64,000 bases of DNA from Agrobacterium tumefaciens. Its GTDB lineage: Bacteria; Pseudomonadota; Alphaproteobacteria; Rhizobiales; Rhizobiaceae. The notes under the pieces were generated by a model. It was not told the DNA's origin and searched no databases. It saw only the letters and a list, made by a program, of their open reading frames with translations. Shown here in pieces: positions 54,579-63,532 of this stretch (positions are counted from its first letter, which is position 1; every line of letters starts with the position of its first letter). The DNA is taken from assembly GCF_017726655.1 (NCBI RefSeq), contig NZ_CP072308.1:2616001-2680000 (forward strand), given 5' to 3'. Position numbers and translations under genes: made by a program.

Positions 54579-55493
54579 ATGGCCACTTTGCGTATCCTCG
54601 ATGGCGGCATGAGCCGCGAATTGCAGCGGCTTGGCGCCGAGCTGAAACAGCCGGAATGGTCGGCGCTGGCGCTGATCAATTCGCCCGATATCGTGCGGCA
54701 GGTGCACCAGGAATTCATCGAGGCCGGTGCCGATGTCGTCACCACCAACTCCTACGCGCTGGTGCCGTTCCACATCGGCGAGGAGCGCTTTCAGAAGGAT
54801 GGCGCATCGCTGATCGCCCTTTCCGGCAGGCTGGCGCGAGAGGCGGCGGATGCTTCCGGCCGTGATGTGCTGGTGGCCGGTTCGCTGCCACCGATCTTCG
54901 GATCGTACGAGCCGCAGAATTTCGATGCCACGCGGGTGCAGGACTATCTGAAAGTGCTGGTCGACAATCTCGCCCCTTCTGTCGATGTCTGGCTCGGCGA
55001 GACGCTGAGCCTGATCGCCGAGGGCGAAGCGGTGCGTCAGGCCGTTGCTGCAACGGGTAAGCCGTTCTGGATTTCCTTCACGCTGAACGACGATGCGGCT
55101 GCCGTTGCCGGTGGCGAACCCGCGCTACGGTCGGGCGAAACGGTGAAGGCTGCCGCCGAATGGGCAGCGCAATCCGGTGCTTCCGCCCTGCTGTTTAACT
55201 GCAGCAAGCCGGAAATCATGAAAGCCGCCGTTGAAACCGCCTCTGCCGTCTTTGCGGAAAAGGACGTTTCGCTTGAAATCGGCGTTTATGCCAATGCCTT
55301 CGAAGGCGAACAGGGCGATTCCGCCGCCAATGAGGGACTGCACGGCACCCGCGCGGACCTGACCGACGATGTCTATTCGCGGTTTGCCTGCGCCTGGGCG
55401 GACGCTGGCGCGACCATGATCGGCGGCTGCTGCGGCATCGGTGCTGCCCATATCCACACGGTTGCGACAGCGCTGCGGCGTAAGGCCGGCTGA
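54579..55493 (+). CDS. mmuM: Homocysteine S-methyltransferase
   Basis: A 304-residue homocysteine S-methyltransferase that transfers a methyl group from S-methylmethionine (or SAM) to homocysteine. Opening LDGGMSRELQRLG, EAGADVVTTNSYAL, the zinc ligands C208 in LFNCSKPE and C284/C285 in GGCCGIG. The upstream ATG at 54573 sits one base after AGGAG, too close; 54579 has seven-base spacing and is used. Last gene of the importer operon, so the importer probably brings in its methyl donor or acceptor. Confidence 0.9.
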   Translation: MATLRILDGGMSRELQRLGAELKQPEWSALALINSPDIVRQVHQEFIEAGADVVTTNSYALVPFHIGEERFQKDGASLIALSGRLAREAADASGRDVLVAGSLPPIFGSYEPQNFDATRVQDYLKVLVDNLAPSVDVWLGETLSLIAEGEAVRQAVAATGKPFWISFTLNDDAAAVAGGEPALRSGETVKAAAEWAAQSGASALLFNCSKPEIMKAAVETASAVFAEKDVSLEIGVYANAFEGEQGDSAANEGLHGTRADLTDDVYSRFACAWADAGATMIGGCCGIGAAHIHTVATALRRKAG

Positions 55494-56184
55494 CGCAGCT
55501 GGCGGTGCTTTTGCCGCCGCTATCGGGAACGATGGCGGCGGGCCGACGGCTCGCCGCTTTTTGTCCACCACCATTGGCCTCAACCATGGTTGAAACGCCG
55601 TCATGCCGTCCCTCATGTCCGCGACGATCATGTTTGCGTCGCTGCGATTGCGCATCGACGTCATGGCCGGATTACCAGCCACTATCTCTGATATCCCCAG
55701 CATCGCATCGTGCTGCTGAAGGCGTAGCTTCTTGCTCGGGTCGGATAAGTGTCGTTTTGCACTTGCGGCAAGCTGCCGAAACCGCCGCAAACCCTTCGGG
55801 CTGATGTTGAGAGGCTCTATTCGGTTCCGGAAACCGAGTTTGCCGCGTTTCATTCAAAATAAACAAATTGTAAATATTTAGACTATAATTTTTACCGCGT
55901 AGAGTAAATAAAATAATATTATAAAGTACTGTTTGTCTTTTTTCTTAAGGTCGCAGTCTGGCGTCTCATCTGTGGGCTGCCGCCAGACTGCCGCAACGAG
56001 AACCTGCCGTAATTTCAGGGGCAGGTGTCACCCGTTGTCGGCAGGTGCATGATGCAGGTTGCGACGAGGGCCGATGACGCGGCTGATGGAGCCTTGATGA
56101 CGAAGGCGACTGACGTGCAATGTTATTTTTTTGCTGAACACCTCCGGCACGGGAAAGGAGCGGCGTCAATTTCAGGAGCTTCCC
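55494..56184. other. Intergenic region before the first chemoreceptor
   Basis: About 690 bp. The 5' half is GC-rich with an open minus-strand frame that runs into the methyltransferase gene; it has no ribosome site or recognised motif and I leave it out. The stretch 55855-55950 is strongly AT-rich, followed by the receptor leader, whose last 70 bases are repeated before the second receptor. Confidence 0.5.
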
Positions 56185-58131
56185 GTGTCATTTTTTAAGA
56201 ACGCCAGTATCCGCACCAAAATCCTGTCGCTGATCTTGCCACTTTGCCTTGTGGGCCTGGGAGCGGTTGCCTTCATGGCCAGCCGTTACAAGGAAGCGGA
56301 CACGCTCAATTCGAAATTCATCACCAGCGATAATGCCGCTCTCATCAAACTGGCGCAGGCAAACCGCAATCTCATCGCGCTGGGCTACAGCGCCTATCAG
56401 GTCATGGCCTATGACGCCAAGGGAGCGGAGATAAAGGTTTCCAAGGACGCCTATGAGCATGCCAAGGGACGACTGTTCGAGCGACTGAACATCGTTAAGT
56501 CGATTTTCCCCGAGGAGGCCGCCGAAATGGACTCCTTCCTTTCCCAATCAAAAGCCATCGTGGCGATGACGGACAAGGCTGTCGAGCTGGGACTTTCGGA
56601 TCGTAACCAGGAGGCCGCCGCGCAACTTTTAACGGCTGACGCCGCCATAAAAGCCACTTCCGCAGCGTTTACGGCGCAGGTGGAAAGGTTGGAAAAGGGC
56701 ATTGCCGCAGAGGCTGAGCAAATGTCAGTCGATGCCAATTCGACCATTGTCACCTCGCTGGGGGCCGTCGGCATTGCGTTCATTGCAGGCATTATTCTCG
56801 CGCTGTTTGTGGCCTCGCGCGGCATCACCATGCCGATTGCCCGCCTGCGGGAGCGTATGGCGTCGCTGGCTGCCGGCGATACGGCGGCCGAGATCGACGG
56901 CATGGATCGCAAGGACGAGGTTGGCCAGATGGCGATGGCGGTTCAGGTGTTCCGCGAGAATGCCATCGAGCGCATTCGCCTCGAACAGGAAACCGAAGCC
57001 AACCGGTCGATGTCGGAGAAGGACCGCATCGCGCGCGAACAGCAGAAGGCAAAGGAAGCAGCCGACGTCAAATTTGCCGTCGATAATCTGGCCGCCGGCC
57101 TTTCGAAGCTTTCGGACGGTGACGTGTCCTATCGCATCGACCAGCCGTTCACCGAGACGCTCGATGGGGTGCGCAACGACTTCAACATGTCGGCCGAAAA
57201 GCTGCAATCGGCGCTGACCCGGGTTGCGCAGAATGCCGGTGGCATCGGCGCCGGAGCCAACGAGATCAAGTCGGCTGCCGACGATCTTGCCAAGCGCACC
57301 GAACAGCAGGCCGCCGCCGTGGAGGAGACCGCAGCCGCTCTGGAAGAGATCACCACGACGGTGCGCGATTCCACCCGTCGCGCCCAGGAAGCAGGCCAGA
57401 TCGTCAGCCGTGCGAAAGCGGGTGCGGAGCAATCCGGCGATGTGGTGCGCCGCGCCGTGGTTGCGATGGAGCAGATCGCCAAATCCGCCAATGAGATCTC
57501 CAACATCATCGGTGTGATCGACGAGATCGCCTTCCAGACCAATCTTCTAGCGCTGAATGCCGGTGTGGAAGCGGCGCGTGCGGGTGAGGCGGGCAAGGGG
57601 TTTGCCGTTGTCGCACAGGAGGTGCGCGAGCTTGCGCAGCGTTCCGCCAGCGCGGCAAAGGAGATCAAGGCGCTGATCACCACCTCGAACGACCAGGTGC
57701 AGCAGGGCGTGCAGCTGGTGGGCGACACGGGCAAGGCGCTGGCGACCATCGTTTCGGAAGTGCAGGAGATCAACCGCCACGTCGTCTCCATCGTGGAATC
57801 CGCGCAGGAACAGTCGTCCGGCCTGCAGCAGATCAACACGGCCGTCAACCAGATGGACCAGGACACGCAGAAGAATGCGGCAATGGTGGAAGAGACCAAT
57901 GCCGCCAGCCATAGCCTCGCCAAGGAAGTGGCGTCGCTCAACCAGCTGCTGTCGCAGTTCAGGCTTGGCGATTCCGCTTATCAGCAGCAAAGCCAACCGG
58001 CGCCGGTGCGCAGTGCTGCCGGCAGCGACAGATCGGTGACATCTCCGGCCCGCGCCCTTGGCCGCAAGCTTGCCTCGGCATTCTCCGGCAATGCCGCCAT
58101 CGACACGAAGGGCGACTGGCAGGAGTTTTGA
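56185..58131 (+). CDS. Methyl-accepting chemotaxis protein (tandem copy 1)
   Basis: A 648-residue receptor. TM1 near 13-35 (ILSLILPLCLVGLGAVAFMA), a roughly 150-residue helical periplasmic domain, TM2 near 190-212, HAMP (GITMPIARLRERMASLAAGD) plus a second HAMP-like unit (LSKLSDGDVSYRIDQPF), then the signalling hairpin EIAFQTNLLALNAGVEAARAGE. C-terminus DWQEF fits the CheR/CheB tether pattern x-[HFYW]-x-x-[HFYW]. Start at GTG 56185 because AGGAGC precedes it; an upstream TTG is not needed. Confidence 0.93.
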   Translation: MSFFKNASIRTKILSLILPLCLVGLGAVAFMASRYKEADTLNSKFITSDNAALIKLAQANRNLIALGYSAYQVMAYDAKGAEIKVSKDAYEHAKGRLFERLNIVKSIFPEEAAEMDSFLSQSKAIVAMTDKAVELGLSDRNQEAAAQLLTADAAIKATSAAFTAQVERLEKGIAAEAEQMSVDANSTIVTSLGAVGIAFIAGIILALFVASRGITMPIARLRERMASLAAGDTAAEIDGMDRKDEVGQMAMAVQVFRENAIERIRLEQETEANRSMSEKDRIAREQQKAKEAADVKFAVDNLAAGLSKLSDGDVSYRIDQPFTETLDGVRNDFNMSAEKLQSALTRVAQNAGGIGAGANEIKSAADDLAKRTEQQAAAVEETAAALEEITTTVRDSTRRAQEAGQIVSRAKAGAEQSGDVVRRAVVAMEQIAKSANEISNIIGVIDEIAFQTNLLALNAGVEAARAGEAGKGFAVVAQEVRELAQRSASAAKEIKALITTSNDQVQQGVQLVGDTGKALATIVSEVQEINRHVVSIVESAQEQSSGLQQINTAVNQMDQDTQKNAAMVEETNAASHSLAKEVASLNQLLSQFRLGDSAYQQQSQPAPVRSAAGSDRSVTSPARALGRKLASAFSGNAAIDTKGDWQEF

Positions 58132-58195
58132 GGGCGGCGCTGCTCGCTTCCGGTATGAGCTTTCATCCGACGGTACCGCATGACTGAAGGCTAAT

Positions 58196-58233
58196 GCCCC
58201 GCAGGCGCGAATGCTCTGCGGGGCTTAATTTTT
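58196..58233 (+). terminator. Rho-independent terminator after MCP copy 1
   Basis: GCCCCGCAG (58196-58204) pairs with CTGCGGGGC (58216-58224), followed by TTAATTTTT. Confidence 0.82.
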
Positions 58234-58641
58234 ATCGTGGCCCGTATCGTCCGGGTCGGTGGGGGAGGTGGGACGCCAGATTGGTTGGAGGGTGAAAGCC
58301 CGCTGGCCTGTCACGGGTGTCATTCGTCTGCATTTTACCTGTGAACAGATTATAAAGTTTTTCTACATAATATTGTTATCGGAAAACAGATTGATGCCGC
58401 CGCCCCTCGGCGGTTTTGCGTGCTTTTTCCCGAAATTCTGTCTGTGGCCGTCGCTTGCCGACGGAGCAGCATCGTCGGCCTAACCATGTTGCCGAAAGCG
58501 TGCTTGTTGGCCTTCGCGTCGTGGTAGGCCGCAAGCGGTCAGTAAAGCCTTGATGACGAAGGCGTTTGACGTGCAATGTCATTTTCGCCGAACACCTCCG
58601 GCACGGGGAAGGAGCGGTCTACATCTTTTAAAGGGTTTCCC
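58234..58641. other. Intergenic region between tandem chemoreceptors
   Basis: About 400 bp without gene-like features. The last part (from TTGATGACGAAGGCG at about 58550) repeats the leader of the first receptor (about 56093-56160), so the duplication includes promoter-proximal DNA. An AT-rich stretch lies near 58320-58390. Confidence 0.55.
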
Positions 58642-60585
58642 GTGTCCTTTCTTCAAAATGCCAGTGTCCGCACTAAAATTCTGTCGCTCATTTTGCCGCT
58701 TTGCATTGTTGGCCTGGCCGCCACCACGTTCATGGCCAGCCGTTACAAGGAGGCGGACAACGCCTATTCGGATTTCATCGCCAAAGACAGTGCTGCACTG
58801 GTAGAGCTGGCGCGGGCCACACGCAACCTGCAGTCGGTCGCTTACGGTGCCTATCAGATCATGGCATATGATGCGGCTGGGCCCGAAATAAAGGTCGCCC
58901 AGCAGGCCTATAATGAGAGCAAAGCTCTCCTCATACAGCGCCTCAACAAGGTAAAGGCCGTTTTTCCGAAAGAGGCCGCCGCGATGGATGCCTTCATCGC
59001 GCAGTCAAAGACAATTACAGACATGACCGACAAGGCTGTTGAGCTTGGAATGCTCGACAAGAACGAAGAATCCGCCGCCCAGCTCCGGAAGGCGGATACA
59101 TCGATCACGGCGACTGCGGCAGCCATCTCGGCGTTCGTTGACAAGCTCTCTCAGGGCGTCGTTGAGGGCAGCGATGACCTGACGCATCAGACCAATTCGA
59201 CGATCCTGACCTCGCTGGTGGTTGTGGGCGCCGTCTTCCTCGCCGGCATCATTCTCGCGCTATTCGTGGCCTCGCGCGGCATCACCACGCCGATTGCCCG
59301 GCTGCGGGAGCGGATGGCGTCGCTGGCTGCCGGTGACACAGCGGCCGAAATCGACGGCATGGATCGCAAGGACGAAGTGGGCCAGATGGCGATGGCGGTT
59401 CAGGTGTTCCGCGAGAATGCCATTGAGCGCATTCGCCTCGAACAGGAGACCGAAGCCAATCGGTCGATGTCGGAGAAGGACCGCATCGCGCGCGAACAGC
59501 AGAAGGCAAAGGAAGCAGCCGACGTCAAATTTGCCGTCGATAATCTGGCCGCCGGCCTGTCGAAGCTTTCGGACGGTGACGTCTCCTATCGCATCGACCA
59601 GCCTTTCACCGAGACGCTCGATGGGGTGCGCAACGACTTCAACATGTCGGCCGAAAAGCTGCAATCGGCGCTGACCCGGGTTGCGCAGAATGCCGGTGGC
59701 ATCGGCGCCGGAGCCAACGAGATCAAGTCGGCTGCCGACGATCTTGCCAAGCGCACCGAACAGCAGGCCGCCGCCGTGGAGGAGACCGCAGCCGCTCTGG
59801 AAGAGATCACCACGACGGTGCGCGATTCCACCCGTCGCGCCCAGGAAGCAGGCCAGATCGTCAGCCGTGCGAAAGCGGGTGCGGAGCAATCCGGCGATGT
59901 GGTGCGCCGCGCCGTGGTTGCGATGGAGCAGATCGCCAAATCCGCCAATGAGATCTCCAACATCATCGGTGTGATCGACGAGATCGCCTTCCAGACCAAT
60001 CTTCTAGCGCTGAATGCCGGTGTGGAAGCGGCGCGTGCGGGTGAGGCGGGCAAGGGGTTTGCCGTTGTCGCGCAGGAGGTGCGCGAGCTTGCGCAGCGTT
60101 CCGCAAGCGCGGCCAAGGAGATCAAGGCGCTGATCACCACGTCGAACGACCAGGTGCAGCAGGGCGTGCAACTGGTGGGCGACACGGGCAAGGCGCTGGC
60201 GACCATCGTTTCGGAAGTGCAGGAGATCAACCGCCACGTGGTCTCCATCGTGGAATCCGCACAGGAACAGTCGTCCGGCCTGCAGCAGATCAACACGGCC
60301 GTCAACCAGATGGACCAGGATACGCAGAAGAATGCGGCAATGGTGGAAGAAACCAATGCCGCCAGCCATAGCCTCGCCAAGGAAGTGGCGTCGCTGAACG
60401 ACCTGCTTGCGCAGTTCAAGCTGGCGGACGGCGGCTATCAGGTGAAATCCCAGCCCGCACCGGTTCGCACTACCGGCAACGAGAGGTCCGTTGCCTCTCC
60501 GGCCCGCGCCCTTGGCCGCAAGCTTGCCTCTGCATTCTCCGGCAATGCCGCCATCGACACGAAGGGCGACTGGCAGGAGTTTTGA
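58642..60585 (+). CDS. Methyl-accepting chemotaxis protein (tandem copy 2)
   Basis: A 647-residue paralogue of copy 1 with the same layout: short N-terminus MSFLQNASVRTKILSL, TM1, helical periplasmic domain that differs from copy 1, TM2, HAMP, a second HAMP-like unit and an identical signalling hairpin. Ends with DWQEF. GTG start follows AAAGGG. The cytoplasmic half is nearly identical to copy 1 at DNA level, with 467 bp exactly identical, pointing to recent duplication or conversion. Confidence 0.93.
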   Translation: MSFLQNASVRTKILSLILPLCIVGLAATTFMASRYKEADNAYSDFIAKDSAALVELARATRNLQSVAYGAYQIMAYDAAGPEIKVAQQAYNESKALLIQRLNKVKAVFPKEAAAMDAFIAQSKTITDMTDKAVELGMLDKNEESAAQLRKADTSITATAAAISAFVDKLSQGVVEGSDDLTHQTNSTILTSLVVVGAVFLAGIILALFVASRGITTPIARLRERMASLAAGDTAAEIDGMDRKDEVGQMAMAVQVFRENAIERIRLEQETEANRSMSEKDRIAREQQKAKEAADVKFAVDNLAAGLSKLSDGDVSYRIDQPFTETLDGVRNDFNMSAEKLQSALTRVAQNAGGIGAGANEIKSAADDLAKRTEQQAAAVEETAAALEEITTTVRDSTRRAQEAGQIVSRAKAGAEQSGDVVRRAVVAMEQIAKSANEISNIIGVIDEIAFQTNLLALNAGVEAARAGEAGKGFAVVAQEVRELAQRSASAAKEIKALITTSNDQVQQGVQLVGDTGKALATIVSEVQEINRHVVSIVESAQEQSSGLQQINTAVNQMDQDTQKNAAMVEETNAASHSLAKEVASLNDLLAQFKLADGGYQVKSQPAPVRTTGNERSVASPARALGRKLASAFSGNAAIDTKGDWQEF

Positions 60586-60710
60586 GGGCTGCAAAAAGTC
60601 GACTGGCGGGGAATCGTCCCCGCCAGTTCATATATTTTGCCTACGTGGAAAGCCTGGGTGCGCCTGCGCGCGTGGAAGGGCACCGGCGGGAAGCCGTGCA
60701 GGGTAGCGGC

Positions 60711-60845
60711 TTAGCGCCCGCCGGATTCTTTCTTGGCTTGATCGTGATGCCACTTGATGGCGAAGTACATGCCCGTACCCAGTACGATAATCTTCAGCGG
60801 AAAGAAGACGATCGGAAACAAATCCACCCAATCCCAGTCCATCAT
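60711..60845 (-). CDS. Small membrane protein, 44 residues
   Basis: Reads MMDWDWVDLFPIVFFPLKII then a helix end and KKESGGR. One transmembrane helix with a positive C-terminus. The ribosome site is weak. A longer frame upstream has no coding character. Confidence 0.5.
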   Translation of the reverse strand: MMDWDWVDLFPIVFFPLKIIVLGTGMYFAIKWHHDQAKKESGGR

Positions 60846-61428
60846 TTGATTATTCCAGCCCGTTATTCGAGATATTTTCCTACAGGCAGGGCTATCGCAA
60901 GCCGGCCGCCGCAACAATAGCTTTCCATCGCCCCTCGGCCGGGCTTTTTGACGCAGCCAGAGGCGTCGCGTTTTTTTGGAAGCACTTGAAATAGGTCTCT
61001 GGACGTCCCGCCATGATGTCTTGGGCATCGTGAAATAGAGAGTGTTTCAGACAGGAGTGGCGGCAATGCCTTCTTCCTCTCGATCTTCAGGCTTTTGAAA
61101 AGGGTAGCACCATGCCCCACATCAATTTCTGTCTGGACTAGGGCGTTGCGGCTTTTTGCCTGAAGGCGAAGGCCTGCGCAGCGATGGTGAGTTCAAGCAT
61201 GGCAGCAACCACCAAGGCTGATAAATTAACGCTAATTCCAACTCATGAAATTTTAGGTGCTGTTTAGCTTTGCGTAAAAATCAGCGTGCCTAACACGGCG
61301 CGCTTCGCCTCACCGCGTGATCGGAATTGGTCACGGGTAAACAAGGCTCGGTTGTGGCCGCGTCGTTAACCGCGCACGCTTACAAATTTTCGGGTGTTTT
61401 GAAAATTGTAATGCGGAAATGCCCTTCC
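60846..61428. other. Intergenic region without visible gene
   Basis: About 580 bp, AT-richer from 61140 onwards. I see no ORF with a ribosome site, no repeat of the window's families, and no RNA gene. It may be decayed mobile DNA given the tRNA and DUF2971 remnant that follow. Confidence 0.45.
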
Positions 61429-61942
61429 TCAAGTCCGCAACGGGATAGGGGAAAAGCGAATTAGGTCGTTCGTAATTGGCACTTTCGCTCTCAGAAGCTC
61501 GTCTTGCAGCGCCATGGCAATCTCGTTTTGATACTGAGACGGCCCAATCAATATTCCTGACAAGAGTTCTGGCACGGAAATCCCGGGTATGCTGCCATCC
61601 AAAGACAATTTCAATATTCGTTGGGGACGCTTGCAATGACCTCCGTCTCCATTCGCAGCTTCTTTAACTCGTCCAGTTGGTAGGTGTGAAAAATTCTCCA
61701 CTCCCTTTCTTCCTTAAAGCCCGGATGTTTAGAGCCGTGCGAAATGCTACGCAGCATCAAAAAATACATGCCCGAAATTTCTGCTCCAGAAAGGAGTGAG
61801 AGGGCTTGGGAACATTGCGTAATTTTCTGAGCTGCATCCTGAAACATGTCGTCAGCGTCTTTATCCGAAAAATAGAAGACCGGACTACTATAGATGCCAA
61901 GATCAATCGTTGCATCATCAAGATGCGTGAAAGCCTTGAGAA
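61429..61942 (-). pseudogene. Frameshifted, truncated DUF2971 gene
   Basis: Two minus-strand frames make the C-terminal part of a DUF2971 protein. The upstream frame reads [20 protein letters not shown], then KHPGFKEEREWRIF and ends at VPNEY-stop (61611). The other frame continues LKLSLDGSIPGISVPELLSG and ends RFSPIPLRT. A single-base shift near 61611-61625 would join them. The N-terminal third is absent and the fragment begins within 5 bp of the tRNA-Arg 3' end. Confidence 0.72.
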
Positions 61943-61945
61943 ATA

Positions 61946-62022
61946 TGGCGCACCCGACAGGATTCGAACCTGTGACCTTTGGAATCGGAATCCAACACTC
62001 TATCCAGCTGAGCTACGGGTGC
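61946..62022 (-). tRNA. tRNA-Arg (anticodon CCG)
   Basis: On the minus strand the acceptor GCACCCG/CGGGTGC, D arm GCTC..GAGT, anticodon stem TTGGA/TCCAA with loop TTCCGAT (anticodon CCG), and T arm ACAGG-TTCGAAT-CCTGT all fold, with discriminator G and encoded CCA. Confidence 0.97.
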
Positions 62023-62540
62023 AGCGGTCACGCTTGAATCGCGTGCAGCGGTTGGTTCATACCCTAGCTTGGTGTCGGCATCAATGTCTAAAAATCGAAG
62101 ATTTACGAAAGCTGATCGGATTTTCGGTGCGGCCAGTCGAGGACGTGGTTCTTGGGCATCTGGCGTGCGGACCGCCGGGTGCCAAGATGGGTCATTTGAC
62201 GTATTGTCTTTTCGACAGAGCTTCTCATTCTCCTATAAGTAGTATCTTATGGGGGAAATTTGCGGGTTCGGCTCTTTCCTGCGGTCGGGTGATTGCAATC
62301 ACGGAAATGCCTTTGAGCGCCGATCCAGAGGCATTTTTTGCTCTTGTAAATTAGCTGATAAATAGTCATACTTTTCTTGTCGGCGAGCGCGTGAATTCCG
62401 CTTACGTTTTTCGGTAGCGGGCATTAACTGTCAAATTATTCTACAATATTAGTATCATCTACATTTATTAGGGATACAGTTTTGCGGCGTTGTCGGCTAT
62501 AGTTCGGGCAATGCGAGAGGCGAATCAGGCGGGGGATCGG
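62023..62540. other. Intergenic region between tRNA and MarR gene
   Basis: About 500 bp. Contains no convincing ORF; the plus-strand frame that crosses the tRNA is a tRNA artefact. The section 62340-62490 is AT-rich and probably carries the MarR promoter. Confidence 0.5.
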
Positions 62541-63047
62541 ATGGCTTTGCGACTGGCACATAGCAACGGGCCGCAGATGGAAAAGGCCGAGCGCGGCAGC
62601 TCCGGCGACGCGGCGATGACGGGAATTGACTACGGCTTGCTGACGACGGCGATCAGTTATCACTTGAGACACTCTCAACTTGCCGTGGCAAATGATTTTG
62701 CCGAAGTGCTGGCCGGGCACGGTTTGCGACCCGCCGATTTTTCCGTTCTGGTCATTGTCGGCGGTAATCCGGGCCTCAAGCAGAGCGATGTTGCTGAAGC
62801 CCTTGGCATCCAGCGAGCAAATTTCGTCGCGATCGTCGACAGCATGGAAGAGAAGGGCCTGCTTGTCCGCCGCAAGTCGGAAGAGGACAGGCGCGTTCAT
62901 TTCCTCGACATGACCGAGGAAGGCAGCGACTTGCTCGACCGCCTTTCCGACAGCTGGCGCGACCGCGAAGAAAAGCTGATCGACCGGATCGGCGGCAAAA
63001 AAGCACGCGATCAACTCCTGTCCCTGCTGGGGCGTCTGCGCGACTGA
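62541..63047 (+). CDS. MarR-family regulator
   Basis: About 168 residues with the winged-helix domain: LRPADFSVLVIVGGNPGLKQ, then helix-turn-helix VAEALGIQRANFVAIVDSMEEKGLLVRRKSEEDRRVHFLDMTEEG, the MarR wing. Start uncertain among 62490 (TTG), 62511, 62541 and 62577; 62541 is after GGGGGA. Ligand and targets unknown. Confidence 0.83.
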   Translation: MALRLAHSNGPQMEKAERGSSGDAAMTGIDYGLLTTAISYHLRHSQLAVANDFAEVLAGHGLRPADFSVLVIVGGNPGLKQSDVAEALGIQRANFVAIVDSMEEKGLLVRRKSEEDRRVHFLDMTEEGSDLLDRLSDSWRDREEKLIDRIGGKKARDQLLSLLGRLRD

Positions 63048-63221
63048 CCGTCGCCGCTCAATCATCGCTTCCGAGCCGTCACTTCACGGCAGCCTGATCG
63101 GCTGCGGTTCGAATTGCGTTGCAATTTTCCTACGAAACCGCCAAGACGCATTCGCATCTCGACTTCTCAAGGGAGATCGGGGTGCTGACTGATCGACGGG
63201 AAAGGTCCGGGACGGAGCGCC

Positions 63222-63485
63222 ATGCTGAATATCGATACGAGTCATCCGCTTTACCGGCCGCTGTGGGTCCGGTTGCTCATCGTTGGCTTCTGCGCCGCAT
63301 GGGCAATCATCGAATTCGTCAATCGCGAGTTTTTCTGGGGGACCATCGTTGCCGGCATCGGCGCCTACGCCGCTTACGAACTGTTGGTGAAATTCAAGCC
63401 GGCAAATGCCAGCGCGAAAAGCGCCGACGTTGCCGACGTTCCCGCTGCCGACAGCACGCCAGCCGATAAAAACGACGCCGGTTGA
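63222..63485 (+). CDS. Small membrane protein, DUF3329-like
   Basis: 87 residues. HPLYRPLWVRLLIVGFCAAWAIIEF and FFWGTIVAGIGAYAAYELLV form two helices, resembling DUF3329, followed by an Ala/Asp-rich tail. Function unknown; the family is named from the short N-terminal match. Confidence 0.65.
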   Translation: MLNIDTSHPLYRPLWVRLLIVGFCAAWAIIEFVNREFFWGTIVAGIGAYAAYELLVKFKPANASAKSADVADVPAADSTPADKNDAG

Positions 63486-63532
63486 GGCGTCCCTTCCTTC
63501 GTTCAATACCTCTTGCTTTTGCGCGGCCGATT

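Noticed and set aside
55125..55853. Minus-strand ORF of 242 residues crossing mmuM
   Set aside because: Half is antisense to the methyltransferase; no ribosome site and no recognised motif.
61806..62354. Plus-strand ORF with a [22 protein letters not shown] segment
   Set aside because: This is the known artefact of translating the complement of a tRNA gene; it overlaps tRNA-Arg.
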